DNA from: Bursaphelenchus xylophilus
Lineage: Eukaryota; Nematoda; Chromadorea; Rhabditida; Aphelenchoididae
Assembly: GCA_904066235.2 (NCBI GenBank)
Contig: CAJFCV020000006.1
Location: 10,850,001 to 10,914,000 of the forward strand
Reading direction: 5' to 3'
Length of the DNA: 64,000 nucleotides
Each line of letters opens with the position of its first letter. Positions within the stretch are counted from its first letter, which is position 1. Shown here piece by piece: positions 1 through 12,300 of the stretch. The translations under genes were made by a program, and so were the position numbers. Under the pieces are notes generated by a model that worked only from the letters and a program-made list of their open reading frames with translations, was not told the DNA's origin and ran no database searches.

Positions 1-330
1 AACGCACCGTGCATTTTGCCTTTTTGTCGTCAGCGCACCGTGCATTTGGCCTTTTCTCATCGCCGCACCGTGCATTTTGCTTTTGCCTTTTTATCGCCAA
101 TGCACTGTGCACTTTGCATTTTTGTCGCCAACGCACCGTGCATTTTGTCTTTTTGTCACCAGCGCACCGTGCATTCTGCTTTTTTCTCACCGCCGCACTG
201 TGCACTTTGCATTTTTGTCGCCAGCGCACAGTGCATTTTGCTTTTTATCGCTAACGCACCGCGCATTTTTTTGCCCGTTTCTCATCACCGCACAGTGCCC
301 TTTTCGCACAGTGCAAACTCCGAAAAAGCT
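1..330. repeat. CACTGTGC-family tandem array (left end cut by window)
   Basis: About ten imperfect units of roughly 25-32 bases, each carrying the core GCACCGTGCA or GCACAGTGCA followed by a T-rich spacer ending in TCGCC or TCACC. The open frames here on the + strand are repetitive Cys/His/Phe-rich translations of the repeat, not genes. The same core recurs throughout the window. Confidence 0.85.
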
Positions 331-680
331 GTCTGCACTGTGCACAATTTGTTAGCTGCACGGTGCACGAGACCATGTGTACAGTGCAAACTGGGGGTGC
401 TGCGCGACTCGCTGCGTCTTGGAAGTCCGTCATTGCCTTACAGCGGGCAGGTTTTTTACGTGACTGCGGCGATACGAGACAATTTTCTGCGACAAATCCA
501 CACTATTTACCCGACAAACTCGTAGTCAAATTTTTGCAAAAATTTGACGTTACAGAATTTCATATTTTTAGATTCGAGATTTCCGTCAACAATACATAAT
601 CTTCGAGATTTTCCGACCGATTATAATATTTTTGCTGGGCACGTCAGAAGAAAGATGTTATAATAGATAGAAAGAAACTT
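331..680. other. No gene; scattered repeat fragments
   Basis: Contains further isolated TGCACGGTGCA-like cores (about 350-385). A degraded right end of the mariner-like MITE lies near 478-522 (a CCACACTATTTACCCGACAAACT-like end, split by mismatches). Nothing else recognisable. Confidence 0.6.
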
Positions 681-2208
681 TCGTGTGTAACTTCACTCAG
701 ACTCAACAGAATTTGATGAGACCAAGAGCGTTTAAGAGGCTGGGAGACACGCTTCAACCTTATGAAATTGTTTTATTTCATATCGGCCACAGGCGTGGTA
801 AAAATTTCAAAACATATTTTTTTGGGGGACAACAAATTGTCAATTTTTACATTTTGAGGCATAAGATCTCAATAAACCAGCATATAAAGACTAGAATGAA
901 GAGTAATCAGTTGCCAGCAATCATAGAACAGCATACAACGGGTTTCAGCCATTAGTATAATCTCCTTCGCTTTCTATAGGTCGGGCACTTGGGGGTGGAC
1001 CATGTACAATATAATGTCAGCCTGGGGGCTTCCTAGGCCGAAATTATCTTATATTCCGGTTTTTTATGGAAGATTATTGCATATATTTAACACACTTGCA
1101 CCGGATTACAACTTGGAGGGGCTACGGGTCAAAAATTCGTCAGATAATATTATTTTTGGTCATTTAAACTCTGTGTTTCGCCCAAAAATCGATAATTTTT
1201 TTGCCGACAGGGGGCATAGGTTCATTTAATCCTCCTTTACGGCCAAACTAACGACATTCTACAAATTATTTCATTACCTGTCTCGACGCCCTGAAATTTC
1301 CGGGTGAGATTCTGACGGTCCAATTAATTCTTGTGCCACACTAGGGTGGTGAGTATATTAATCATTTTATTGCGCGTCTTCTGCGTTTTTAAACGTTAAA
1401 ACTAATATTTTTAATGCTTGCAAAAATCTCTAATATGCTAATAAAATGTCTTGGAAGTTGCAGGCTTGAAGAAATAAGAATTTTTCTGGGTGTTGCAAAC
1501 CCGACGTGAAAATTCATGTAAATCCAAACATTTCCCTCTGCATACCTCTTCCATGAGTGCTGGTACTGACATGTGAAAGGCACTGAATATTTGTCTTTTA
1601 GTGTAGTTTGTTTTCAAATATAGAAGGTTTCTCCAACGATCTTCATGCGCGACATTTTTTGATTTTTGATACTCTGACCAACAGTATGAAAGGCCATGAT
1701 TAACATATTCGAGGTAACAAGGCGCAAGTGTAACCCGTTAGGTGTAATTTTTTGACTTGCCCTAGCGTAGTAAGATGTAACCGCCCATAAAAAACCGGAA
1801 TATAAGATAATTTCGGCCTAGGAAGCCCCCAGGCTGACATTATATTGTACATGGTCCACCCCCAAGTGCCCGACCTATAGAAAGCGAAGGAGATTATACT
1901 AATGGCTGAAACCCGTTGTATGCTGTTCTATGATTGCTGGCAACTGATTACTCTCCATTCTAGTCTTTATATGCTGGTTTATTGAGATCTTATGCCTCAA
2001 AATGTAAAAATTGACAATCCGTTGTCCCCCAAAAAAAATTGTTTTAAAATTTTTACCACGCCTGTGGCCGATATGAAATAAAACAATTTCATAAGGTTAA
2101 AGCGTGTCTCCCAGCCTCTTAAACGCTCTTAGTCTCATCAAATTCAGTTGAGTCTGAGTGAAGTTACACACAAAATAAAAAAATTGACAATTCGCTGTCA
2201 ACTACTGT
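681..2208. mobile_element. Long-armed fold-back (inverted-repeat) element, left end degraded
   Basis: Positions 683-1079 and 1785-2173 are near-perfect reverse complements, about 390-bp arms around a roughly 700-bp AT-rich loop. The right end finishes CTACTG followed by TA at 2209, like the outer end of the element at 44799-46339 (CAGTAG with TA flanks). This suggests a Tc1/mariner-type non-autonomous element whose left terminus has been lost. A TGTCAATTTTT-like motif occurs both near the right end and inside the arm, as in IR/DR-type Tc1 relatives. No transposase frame is present. Confidence 0.8.
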
Positions 2209-2715
2209 ATGTACATAGCATAGGGCCCTAGAAGAACATCAGCTCCTGAAAATGTTAGCTAGCGCTGTGGGAACCAAGATATACATACTATATACAGTAA
2301 ATAAATCAATGATCTTTTCTGATGACAGAATGTTCAAAAATCGGAGAGCATTCAGAGTGGAAGCTTCTTCCTTTTATGGCCCCTCTTTTTTCTAAATTTA
2401 TAGCCCTCTACAGCCACAAACCTCAAAGTTCTAAACCTTGGCCAAAGGTCAGCCATGCCCAGAATCCCTTCTTTTCCGGTAATTACATGTCATCCTGCAT
2501 TCCATCCCAGGCAACCCACTCTTTTCGCGGTAAAACTTAATGATCCTCATGATGCTCTTTGGAGACAAAGTTCACAAAATTCCAATTCCATAAGCCTCTT
2601 TTTTGTCTGGCCGACGTTTTCCTGTCGGTTTATGTATAGTATACGTCCGTACGACGAAACATATGCGGATTTATGGGTTATTAAATTCGTGTTCTTTTTA
2701 TTTTTATATACATAT
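2209..2715. other. No gene or repeat recognised
   Basis: About 500 bases of single-copy-looking AT-rich sequence. The short open frames have no recognisable motif or splice structure. Confidence 0.5.
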
Positions 2716-2988
2716 ATCAGTCTGTCGGGAAAATAATGAGTATAATGTAGCTTCGCCGATTGAGTTGCTGAAATGAAAAGCAATTTGATTTTGTCGCGAC
2801 ATAATAGATTTTTCTCAGCGATGATGATATTTTCGATGCGACAGAGTGCTCATTATCGGTCTGTCGTGAAAATAATGTGGATTCATCCACCTTGAAATCG
2901 CCCATTATCGCTTTGCGGCGGCTGGAAATTTTATGCGCGACTGCAACGATGCGACAACAAATCCACATTATTTTCTCGACAGACTGAT
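2716..2988. mobile_element. Two fused MITE copies (TCAGTCTGTCGGG family)
   Basis: A GAGCA-class copy begins at 2716 (TA then TCAGTCTGTCGGG). It loses the outer part of its right terminus at about 2855, where a GTGGATT-class copy begins (CGGTCTGTCGTGAAAAT). That second copy ends at 2988 with AATCCACATTATTTTC and CGACAGACTGA. Confidence 0.85.
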
Positions 2989-2995
2989 ACTACAC

Positions 2996-3246
2996 TTTTT
3001 CAGAAGTGCTTAGACCTTTTGTCGTGGCGCACAGTCCATTTTACTTTTTTCTTCGCACGTTGCGAGCGTTTCAAACATCGATGCATTGTGATTTTTCACT
3101 CATCTCTCGAAATTGCTTCACAAACGTCGCAGCGACCCCCTTAAAAACGGACCTTGTTGCGCGACATTTCATGCAAAATGCACAGTGTAAAAGAGGGCTT
3201 TTGCATGGTGCGCCGCTACAAAAAACTTTTGAAAAAGCATATGTAG
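2996..3246. mobile_element. CACTGTGC-family element with degenerate termini
   Basis: The left terminus resembles AGTGCTTAGACCTTTTGTCG followed by the GCGCACAGT core. The right terminus is the mirrored form (GCGCCGCTACAAAAAACTT then TTGAAAAAG). The interior contains degenerate cores such as GCACAGTGTA. It starts directly beside the MITE that ends at 2988. Confidence 0.65.
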
Positions 3247-3554
3247 TGTAACTTTATAAAACCTCAAATGACTGCTCATGACAAGACTGTAAAGTAGAGC
3301 CCAAAAATAGCGTTATTCATTGATGCCTTCGCGCTTGTATACAACCTTTCGAATTCGACTCCAAGAATCGTAAATGTATTCTGTGGCATTTTTGAGCGAA
3401 TGCTGTCGTGGGAATCGTCGGCTTTTGCGTGTCGAACCAGTGTGGTTGTTGTAATAGGGAAGGGGTTTGTTTAATATTTGTGAAAATTTGTTGTTTTAAG
3501 ACTGCCAGTTTCGAAGATCGAGTTTTCAGGAAAATCCTGACGCTCAGATCTTAT
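3247..3554. other. No gene seen
   Basis: About 300 bases without recognisable repeat or coding signal. Confidence 0.4.
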
Positions 3555-3712
3555 ATCATTTTGTCGGGAAAATAATGAGCACTCGGTCGCATCGAAAATC
3601 GCACCGTCGCCAAAAAAATGAATTGTGTCACGACAAAATCAAATTTCTTTTCACTTCAGCGACGCAATTGGCGCAGCGACATTGTGCTCATTATTTTCCC
3701 GACAGGCTGTTA
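3555..3712. mobile_element. MITE, GAGCA class
   Basis: Left terminus TTGTCGGGAAAATAATGAGCA and right terminus TGCTCATTATTTTCCCGACAG form about 25-bp inverted repeats around the standard core with GAAAATCGCA, GAATTGTGTC and CTTTTCACTTCAGCGAC blocks. No protein coding. Confidence 0.85.
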
Positions 3713-3715
3713 TTA

Positions 3716-4078
3716 TTGTATTTTCATAAAGAATATAGATTTTTTGTCGCTGGGCAGCACAGTGCAATGACCCCCAAATGAGCAAAAATGCACAGTGCAA
3801 AATTTTTTGAAAAGACCGCACCGTGCAAACACCCCTATTTTGCACTGCGCATTTCGCATTTTGCACTGTGCAATCGAAATATCGCGCGACAAAGTCATTT
3901 TCAACGGTGTCGCTGTGACATTTCTGAAGGGATTTTGCGCGATGAGTGAAAATGCACAGTGCAAAATTTTCGAAAAGCCCGCACCGTGCAAAAAAAAGGC
4001 AAAGTGCACGGTGCGCCGCGACAAAAAATGCACTGTGCGCCGCGACAAAAAGTCTACGCACTTTAGAAAAAGTGTTGC
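3716..4078. mobile_element. CACTGTGC-family element, complete
   Basis: It begins TATTTTCATAAAG and TTTTTTGTCGC, and ends with the mirrored GCGACAAAAAGTCTACGCAC then TTT. Inside are about ten GCACTGTGC/GCACCGTGC cores in both orientations. It abuts the MITE at 3555-3712. The open frames over it on both strands (up to 157 codons) are repeat translations. Confidence 0.75.
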
Positions 4079-4267
4079 CTTCTTTATGCATCACATTTTG
4101 TTTCCTGAAAATTTTGGCTTGCATTCATAATCAAATTTGTTTTTAATTAAAAAATAAATTAAATTAAAAATAAATTTGACGGCGTTTCTTTATGGCCAAG
4201 TGATGAATGGTCTCAGTATGTCCTATTACGATAATATCTCGTCATCTCACGTATATAATACTCTCCT

Positions 4268-4480
4268 TTTCCATAAAGTGCGTAAATTTTTTGTGCCGTG
4301 GCGCACAGTTTATTTTGCCGTTTTTTGCACGGTGCGGGTTTTCGAGCATTTTGCACCGTGCTTTTTACTTCACGCACAGTGCGGTTGAAGTCATAAAAAA
4401 TGTCAAATGCACAGTGCAGAATGGGTTTTTTTGCACTGTGCGCTGCGACAACAAGTCTACGCACTTTTGAAAAAGCGTGG
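4268..4480. mobile_element. CACTGTGC-family element, complete and short
   Basis: The left terminus CCATAAAGTGCGTAAATTTT and right terminus AAGTCTACGCACTTTTGAAA are imperfect inverted repeats, with several GCACAGTGC/GCACCGTGC cores between them. Confidence 0.75.
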
Positions 4481-4642
4481 TAATACATCATTATGTTAAC
4501 TCACAGCTAATAATCAAGGTTCCTTTTTTCCTTTATAAGGAACTACCAACTTTATTGCCTTCTTTAAGAATTGATAGTCTTTTGGTACTCAAAAGTACGC
4601 AAATTATATTGTGAAATATTCTACATTGTATATTATCATATT

Positions 4643-4794
4643 ATTGTTCTGTCGAGAAAATAATGAGCACTCTGTCGCATCGAAAATCGCATCAAGAAAA
4701 CGAATTGTGTCGCAAAAAAAACAAATTTCTTTTTACTTCAGCGACACAATTGGCCCAGCGACATTGTGCTCATTATTTTCCCGACAGACTGATA
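4643..4794. mobile_element. MITE, GAGCA class
   Basis: Left TTCTGTCGAGAAAATAATGAGC, with a mismatched outer end. Right end TTATTTTCCCGACAGACTGA followed by TA. The core carries a small internal deletion relative to other copies (GCATCAAGAAAACGAATTG). Confidence 0.85.
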
Positions 4795-5097
4795 AGCTTG
4801 GCCTTGTATTTTGAAAATTCTTTGAACCCTTGTTTTTTGTTTTTACAGCGCTCATAATCTTGTTTTGTAGTGTTGACCAAGCTACATTTGTTCGTCGCGG
4901 AAAGCAAAGTTTGGTGTCACAAATTGTACAAAAATAAGTAATATAATACTCGTGTCGTATCACAAGGGAAGTTACAAATTAAACGCGCTAAACTCATAAG
5001 CAGGTCCTATACATTTGTATGTATAGCGTACAAAAAATGCGTGCAGAATCCGCTGTCATATGAAAAATGCTATATAAAAAACACCACTGTGTTTTAT

Positions 5098-5470
5098 GGG
5101 GAAGTGCTCTAAGTACGATGCTCAGATTTTGATGAAACTTGGCGGCAATTTAGATTGGTTCTTTCCGAGATATATGTGAGACTCCTAGCTCGCGCTTTGC
5201 AGAAAGAACCAATATTTTTGAGTCGAAAGTTGGCAAAAATGGGACATATTTTTTCCGAATTTTGGCGTAAAAATTATTATGCTTATTTCTACCATAGAGG
5301 GTGATGTTTCCACAAAAAATCAATTTTTTCCGGTCGAATCTGGCAAAGATATGGCCAAAAAGTGGTTTTCTCTTTCTGACCGTTCTCTGCGTTTCGTGTA
5401 CTCTCTCGGCTGCAAGAACCGCTCAATTATCTTGATTGCTTCTGAAATGCGCGAACCTTAAATTTCAAGC
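5098..5470. repeat. Dispersed repeat R3 copy (truncated)
   Basis: R3 is my label for a dispersed 430-600-bp family. It starts near AAGTGCGACGCTCAGATTTT and contains the diagnostic stretch on phrases such as GATATTCAACRATCTTTG, GAGAGAGTACGCGAAACGC and GGAGAGCGGTCAGAGAAA. It ends with the inverse of its start. This copy runs from TAAGTACGATGCTCAGATTT through the reversed GACCGTTCTCTGCGTTTCGT block to GCGCGAACCT. Confidence 0.7.
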
Positions 5471-6754
5471 ACTGACGTTTTTATTTGTCTCGAATTTTTA
5501 CTGTAGTCTAATGAACGGATATAACATATTTGGTATTAAACAAAATGGGGTTGCCTATGGATTCAGGGAAAAAAAGAATTTTAACATTTGCCCAAAAACT
5601 AAAAAAGTTATGGCAAATTAAAGTCCGGCCGAAAAATTGCCGCACCCTGTATATGTATTACCTAAATGGTCGTATGTTATCTCCGACTGTGTGTAAAATT
5701 AAAATAAAAAATCCAACACTTGCGGTGCTTTCCTTGTTATGTAGAAGAAGGAAGGAGTCGTTTTTTTCCACGCCACTCGACTTTCATAAATTCTAAATAA
5801 CAGTTGTAATAGATGGACCGAGTGGACGAGAGGGTGTGCACGTCAAGTTGATATTTTATATTTTACGGCTTGTCAAGACACCATAGTTCATCTTCAGGTC
5901 AAAACAAGGCGTTGATGACAATTTCAGAAGGGAGCTGACAATGAGATATTCAAGGTCCTTTTTTCGAGAGAGTAGGGAAAATTAGGAGAGTCTTTTGAGC
6001 AAAAAAGTTTTTTTGGCGATATCTTTGCGAATTTCGGTCGGAAAATGATGATTTTTGGTAGAAATGTTCTACTGTCCATCTGAAACAGATAATGATTTTT
6101 TTCGGGGAAAAAATCGAAAAATTTTTTGAATTTTTTGATTTAAAAATGCCGATTTTTTTCTGCGAAATGCGAGCTAAAGATTCGCAAAAGCCTCAAAAAA
6201 ATTTTTTTGGTCTAAATTTGTGGCCAAGATTGGTCACAAAATTGCAAATTTTTGTTACATTTATTTCCTACCGCCAAAAATTTACTTATTAAAAACCATC
6301 TCCCAGAATACCCAAAATTAATTTCCTTTAATATTCACTTCCCAAAACCGCCCTTAAAATCCTAATAATTCATAACAATTCCACCTACAGACCCGGTTAC
6401 ACTTATTTACACTTATTTCCAGCCATTTTACTCCATTTCGCGAACTGCCCGCCCATTTTCCCCGAGATTTTCTGTTTCTTTGTTTTTTCCCTGTCCCTCA
6501 TTTTTTGTGTGTGCCATTGTGCACACTTGAAGACCCCAATATTCCTGTATATTGGAATCCTCGAGTGGCTTCTTCGGTTTTTATTTTATTGGGTTCACTG
6601 GTGTCGGAAATTCTGGCGGAGGGAATTTGAATTAAATTGGGGCTATTGAAGATGCCGTGTCAATATAGCAAATGAAAAATTGGACTTTTTAGAAAGTTTT
6701 TTTATCCCACCAACTATTTGTTACTCTTATGATCTTCGAAAATATTTATTTTAT
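5471..6754. other. No gene; one R3b repeat copy inside
   Basis: Around 5935-6300 there is a diverged R3 variant (R3b) with a ...GAGAGAGTAGGGAAAATTAGG... phrase. This variant also occurs in introns near 12.1, 30.7 and 51.2 kb. The rest (5471-5935 and 6300-6754) shows no coding or repeat signal that I recognise. Confidence 0.5.
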
Positions 6755-7640
6755 GCTCTGCACAGTGAAGGAAAAAAATTATGATCTGCACTGTGCGAAA
6801 TTCAAAGAATCTGATTTTGAATTCTGCACAGTGCGATTTCAATTTTTTTTCGTTGATTTCGCCACCTAATGAACCTGTTTTTACACAGTCATATAAATTT
6901 TCATGACATTATAACTGCACAGTGCAGAAAAAAAAATTTTATGATCTGCACTGTGCGAAATTCAAAGAACCTCATTTTGACTTCTACACAGTGCAATTTC
7001 AAAAAATTTTTTTGTTGAATACGCAGTATAATGACTATCTTTTTATACAGTAATATAAATTTTGATAACATTCCATCTGTACCGCGCAATATTTTGATTT
7101 CTTTTCAATGCACTGTGCGGAACCCAAAAGATATTTTTTCTGCTTCGGCATCGTGCAAATTCAAATTTTTTAAACTGTATATGTAGTGTAGATAATGTAT
7201 TTTTAATGGCATCACAAATTTTGTTTTTCTTTTCCGCCGCACCGTGCAATATTTCAATTATTTGTCGATGCACAGTGCAAAATTTTAAAACTCTCATTTT
7301 TCATTACGCACAGTGCGGAATGCAAAAAGAAATTTACAGCATGGTGTAAAATTCACCCCGGTATCACTTGTCTTCAAATTTCATTTCAACTCCGTCTGCA
7401 GCATGCGATATTTCAACTTCATTCCACTGCACAGTGCAGTCGGCTCTCTTTCCCTCGCACTGTGCGTTAATTAAATATTAGGCCAAAAAATTGTTCTCCT
7501 TTCTCAGACGATGTCCTTGTTCGAACAAAAAAAATATTTTGAATTTTAATCTCATCGTACCCTGCGATTTTCCCACAAAAATTTTCAAAAATTCGTGCAC
7601 AGTGCGCATCTTTTTAACCTTTCGAAAATCAGGCATAAGA
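6755..7640. repeat. Loose CACTGTGC-family cluster
   Basis: About 14-16 GCACAGTGC/GCACTGTGC cores at irregular 40-90-base spacing in AT-rich sequence. A locally duplicated block of about 120 bases is seen at 6775-6900 and again at 6930-7050 (TATGATCTGCACTGTGCGAA then ATTCAAAGAA). No open frame of interest. Confidence 0.75.
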
Positions 7641-7780
7641 TGATTTTTAAATTTAAAAAAATGCCAAATCTGCTCCTCATGGTCTCATTTATTTCTTTTG
7701 TTGTCCCTAATCTTTTTTACAAGGTGAACTGTTTATTGGGGATTTTTTTTTTAATTCCATAATTTTGTGTAATCTTCATT

Positions 7781-7969
7781 TTGTCTGAGTTCGTATGCAC
7801 TTTGTGGGTAACGGGTAATTACAAGCCTAAGTGTGACGTTAAAAGGACTTTCAAAGAACATCCAGCCAAAGTTTGTAAGGATTTCTTACACGGCAAGTGC
7901 ATATTTGGCGTGAAGCAAACGAAATTGGGTAAACGTGAATTCAAATTCAGAGGACAATTTTATATGTAA
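7781..7969 (+). pseudogene. Short ORF with a partial CCCH-like zinc-finger look
   Basis: A 62-codon frame that ends VCKDFLHGKCIFG followed by a basic tail. The CKDFLHGKC...G segment resembles the first half of a CCCH zinc finger (C-x7/8-C), but the following Cys and His are missing. There are no splice partners, and it is flanked by repeats. It may be a decayed exon fragment or chance. Just after it (7967-7992) is a short hairpin, GTAAACCATG paired with CATGGTTTAC. Confidence 0.2.
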
Positions 7970-8012
7970 ACCATGGGATTTCATGGTTTACAGAAACCTC
8001 CGGAATATTAAG

Positions 8013-8107
8013 TAGTATTTTCATAAAGTGCATGGACGTTTTTTCTCATTCGCACAGTGCATTTTGAACCTTTTATCATGCTTGTCGCCAAACTATTTTT
8101 CCGACAA
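8013..8107. mobile_element. CACTGTGC-family element, left end only
   Basis: Begins TAGTATTTTCATAAAGTGCA then TGGAC, followed by one GCACAGTGC core, and breaks off into a MITE-like scrap (CTTGTCGCC then TTTTTCCGACAAACTGA). Confidence 0.6.
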
Positions 8108-8541
8108 ACTGAGCTCCAAGTGGGACGCTCAGATTTTCTTGAAATTTTGGTTGCATTTCGAGCATAGGCCACATATCAATTCCTGAAAATTATAGCTTGC
8201 ACTCTCAAGGGAGGGCCGAGATATTCAACAATCTTTGCGGCCGAGAGAGTATGCGAAATGCGGAGAGCGGTCGGAGAAAAAAACTTTTTTGGCTATATCT
8301 TTGCCAGTTTCGTGCGGAAAATTTTGATTTTTTGTGGAAACATTACTACCTACAGTAGAAATAAGCATGAAACTTTTCATAACAAATTTCTCAAAAAAAA
8401 GTCGAATTTTTGCCAATTTTTGCCCTAAAAATCTCGGTTGTTTCTGTAAAGCAGCCTCGCTTATATCTTAGCAAAAATGAATCTAATCTTTTGTGAAAAT
8501 TTTATCAAAGTCTGAACGTCGCACTTGAGCCACTTCCCCGC
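8108..8541. repeat. Dispersed repeat R3, near-complete copy
   Basis: It runs from CCAAGTGGGACGCTCAGATT to the inverted end TCTGAACGTCGCACTTGAG. The middle contains GAGATATTCAACAATCTTTG, GAGAGAGTATGCGAAATGC and an internal mirrored half (TTTTTGCCAATTTTTGCCC, CTCGGTTGTTTCTG). The inverted ends make this a fold-back type repeat of about 430 bp. Confidence 0.75.
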
Positions 8542-8989
8542 TCAATTGTAACCATAGGTATCAATTTGGATGGGGAACGGATTTGCATAATTTCCTTCTG
8601 TTTTTGGAGGGAATTATCGGCGTTTTCATGGATTAACGTCACCGAGTTTTGATTCTGAGTTTTCTGGTCGTCTGTTTTCAATCCGAAAGTCGATGGGTTT
8701 TCAGGGGTTTTGCGATTTCTCAGCGCTGGGGTTTTTGCCCAAAAAGCTCCGCGTTTTTTGATGAAAACTACAACAATTTTGGCTCTCAGATTTTACTGGT
8801 ATGCAGTAGAAGTTTAAAATACAATTTTAGAAGATATATAGGACATTTTTAGCTAGCAGTTTACGGAAAAAAATTGAGATTTTCAGATCGAAAATTGAAA
8901 AAAAAAATAATTTTTTTTCTATTTTTGGCCTCAAAAATTTAACACTTCATTTCTGCTCAGTAACAAATCATTCCCCAAAAAATGAGCGT

Positions 8990-9260
8990 TTTCCAAGCGA
9001 AATCCGCTTAGATATGATCGAAAAACACTTTTTGTCTGACCGCTCTCCGCATTTTGTGTACTCTCTCGGCCACAAAGATCGTTGAATATCTCGGCTGCCC
9101 TTCCAAACCGTGAGCTAAAATTTTCAGGGATTGTCGTATGGACTATCTAGGCTATATATACGTAATATTTGAAAAAAATCGACCCATCGAACTTTGAGAT
9201 TTTTCCATTTTTTGTGTTCAAATTTTTCATCGATTTTTAAAATTATTTCCACCTTGTATT
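8990..9260. repeat. Dispersed repeat R3, partial copy
   Basis: Contains the reverse-oriented GACCGCTCTCCGCATTTTGT then GTACTCTCTCGGCC block and the ATCTCGGCTGCCCTTC phrase typical of R3. It lies just upstream of the GPCR gene, so it could occupy part of that gene's 5' flank. Confidence 0.65.
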
Positions 9261-9299
9261 GATGCGCGTATTTTACATAATCTTACACCTACTATAAAC

Positions 9300-9335
9300 A
9301 TTTTTTCAGGCAAATTTCCGCTCCTTTTCACAACC
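9300..9335 (+). promoter_or_regulatory. Putative trans-splice (or 5' UTR) acceptor of the GPCR gene
   Basis: TTTTTTCAG ends at 9309, 26 bases before the ATG at 9336. A pyrimidine-rich acceptor this close to the start codon fits spliced-leader addition. It could equally be the 3' end of a 5' intron, and the very short N-terminus of the predicted receptor makes an upstream coding exon possible. Confidence 0.5.
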
Positions 9336-12300
9336 ATGGAGCTCAGCTACACACCGATTTTCCACTTGTCCATGGTCATGTTCTTCTCCATTGTGGGGAA
9401 CATGTTTTTTCTTTTCGTTTTATGGCGTGGCAAGGTGGTGCAGCGGAGGCGGTTGTCACCTGTCCAGGTAAGGTGCTGTTTTTGATATTAATAGAAATTG
9501 AATTTAAAATTCGAAAAAGAGACTTTTAATTAAAATAAGAAACAAAAACAAAATGTAATTTCAACTTGGGATCTCGAGTAATTCTCAATTAAAATGTGAT
9601 GGAATCTCTGTACTTTTTCAAAAAGATCGTATGAAAAATAGCGAAATGCACTGTCTCCTGCGACCAAAAGTCTACGCACTTTTGAAAAAAAGTATTACAA
9701 CGAACTCACGTACAACGAAACATGTTTATAACAACTGCAAGGTTGGTAAATTTTTTGGCCAAGATGGATTCAAAAGGCCTTTCACCATAACCTTTCTATG
9801 AGAAATATTTTTTTTGGTCCATCACGTTTAGTTGTACATAAGTTTTACTAAATCTTTTATACATCCACAAAAATTTAGTCAAAAAAATTTAGTCATCCAA
9901 AAAAAATATTAACTCATAACTTGACTGTTTTTTTTCAGCGTCTTCTCATCCACACATGCGCTGCCGATTTATGGTTCGCGTTGATCTCACTGGGCACGGA
10001 AATCTACATTCTTCTACAGTACCCCAGTTTCCCTGGGCCTCCAATCATCTGTAAATTTGTCCGGTACATCCAAGCCGTACCTCTCTACGCCTCACCTTTT
10101 TTGTTGGTGGCTATCAGTGCGGATCGGTATCAGGTGAGGGAAAAAAAATTTTTTTTGATTGGCAATACGACTTTTCTAATCTTAATTACTTCTAACATTA
10201 GTTTTCTTGACCCTGACCCATTGTAACATAGAGAAGTCCAGAACTTGCTCCAAAAACAAAGATCTCTCAGTTTGATCAGGATATTATTGAAGCAATACAT
10301 GCAAAATACCTCAAAATATGTGGTAAACTATCCTAAGTCGCACTCAATCGGACTATTTTTATTAATGAAGCCTTCTCCTAACTGTTATCATGCATATAAC
10401 CACAAATCGACCCAAAATATCGTTGACCCGAACCGTTGTTGACTCTAAACGTTAAATCATAATTTTAGTTACCCACTTTATCCTTTATTTCCCCCATTTT
10501 CAGGCCATTTGCAAGCCACTTGCCAACTACCGTCGGAACAAAAGCCCCAAATTCTACGGGACAATTTCCTGGGCCTTGGCCATCGCTTTCGCCATGCCTC
10601 AGTACATAATTTGGAAAGGGTAAGTTGAAAAAGCATTTCCGGCTTCCAAATCCCTGTAATTTTTGCCGCTTTTATAGCGCCATTTCCGGCTCGTGACATA
10701 ATATTTTTATGTCACTTTACGTGGAAATCCGAGGGCATTTTCGGTGGCCCGAAAACAAAGAACCGACCTTTTGCGGATGTTTTCTTTGCCAAGGAAGAAT
10801 TTTAATTACAGCAGAATTGTATTTGTGAAAGATATGAGAATTATGGGCGAAAAATTTAAAAAACGAAAAAAATTAAAATTTTGATTTTTTAAAAATTTCA
10901 AAAAATTAAAAATTAAATTTCTCAAAAATTTTATCGTTGGATTTTCATTAAATTTTGTACACTTACTGTAAATAGCTCTCGTCTCGTCTACTGAGAATTT
11001 TAGTTCGCACTTTGAAAGGAAAGCCGAGATATTCAACGGCCTTTGGCAACCCAGAGACTATGGAAAATAAGGAGAAACGGGGAAAACAGACATTTTCGGA
11101 CTATTTGTTTTTTAATTTCGCATTAAAAAACATTATTTACTATATCGAGAAAAAGGGCTCTATGAAAAGAATGCGACGATTTTTTTAATTTTGAAAATTT
11201 TAAAAAAAATTTTAATTTTGAAAGTTTTTCGCCTTCAAAATTCTCGGCAAAGCGCGAGCTAAAAATTTTGCGTATGCCTTAAAGGTTTTAAACAAAATCT
11301 TGGGCAAGTTTTACCTAAATTCCAAACATTTTTTTTGATTAGAATTTCAAAATTTCAAATTTTTTCGGCGCAGATAAAAAATTCCAAAAAAAATTTTTAC
11401 AAGTTTCATCAAAATCAGCAAAAATTTTTTTCACCCTCAAATTTAGTCATCATTATCCATTTTTCAGCGGGAACAACCGCTGCAGCACCATCTACGGAGT
11501 GGAGTCCTCGCTTCGGACCGGCTACGTGATCTACTTCACCTTCCTCGCATGGCTGATTCCCACTTTTATGAGCGCCTACTACTACATTCAGATTGGTTTT
11601 GCGGTCTGCAAGTCCAAAAAATTAATTGAATGTGCGGACCGGACCACAAATTATCAGCACTCGGAATCGATGTCGCAAATGAGTAATGGGACAAAAGAAT
11701 ATGTGGAGAGGCTTCGCAAACGCTCGGAAGGATTCAAAACGCAGCGGTCGGAGTTCGATCGAAAACGAAATCGCACCGTTTTGCTGACATTGATCATTGT
11801 GGTGCTCAATTTGATGCTGTGGGCGCCGTTTGTGTGCGCGAATTTTGCTCAAATATGGTTCCCGGAGTGGCTGAGTAAGTTTTTTTAATATTTAACATAA
11901 ATTTTAAAAAAAAGTTTTTTGAAATTAAAAAAATTTAGAAAAAAAAATTTTTTTTTAATTTTACAAATTTTTAAAAAAATCTGCGTAATCACTCTAGCTG
12001 ACTGACAAATCAATAGTGAAAAAAAAATTTAGCCCACAAATTTATCCCATAGCCGAGAAATTCAACGATCTTTTTGCGAGAGAGCACGCAAAATTAGGAG
12101 AGTCGGACAGACAATACCAGTTTTTCGCCTGTATCTTTGCGAATTTCGCTTTGAAAAACTTGATTTTTTGTAGGAATATTTTACTTTGTCAGTAGCGATT
12201 TTCAAAAGCAAAAATTTCAAAAAAGCGCAAAAAAATTTTTTCATTTTTGAAAAAAATCTCAGAAATTACAGTTAAGTTAATTTTGAGGCCAAAAATCTGG

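Noticed and set aside
683..1229. 90- and 75-codon frames in the first fold-back element as transposase remnants
   Set aside because: No DD[E/D] or HTH motifs. The frames lie in inverted arms and are not conserved between arms.
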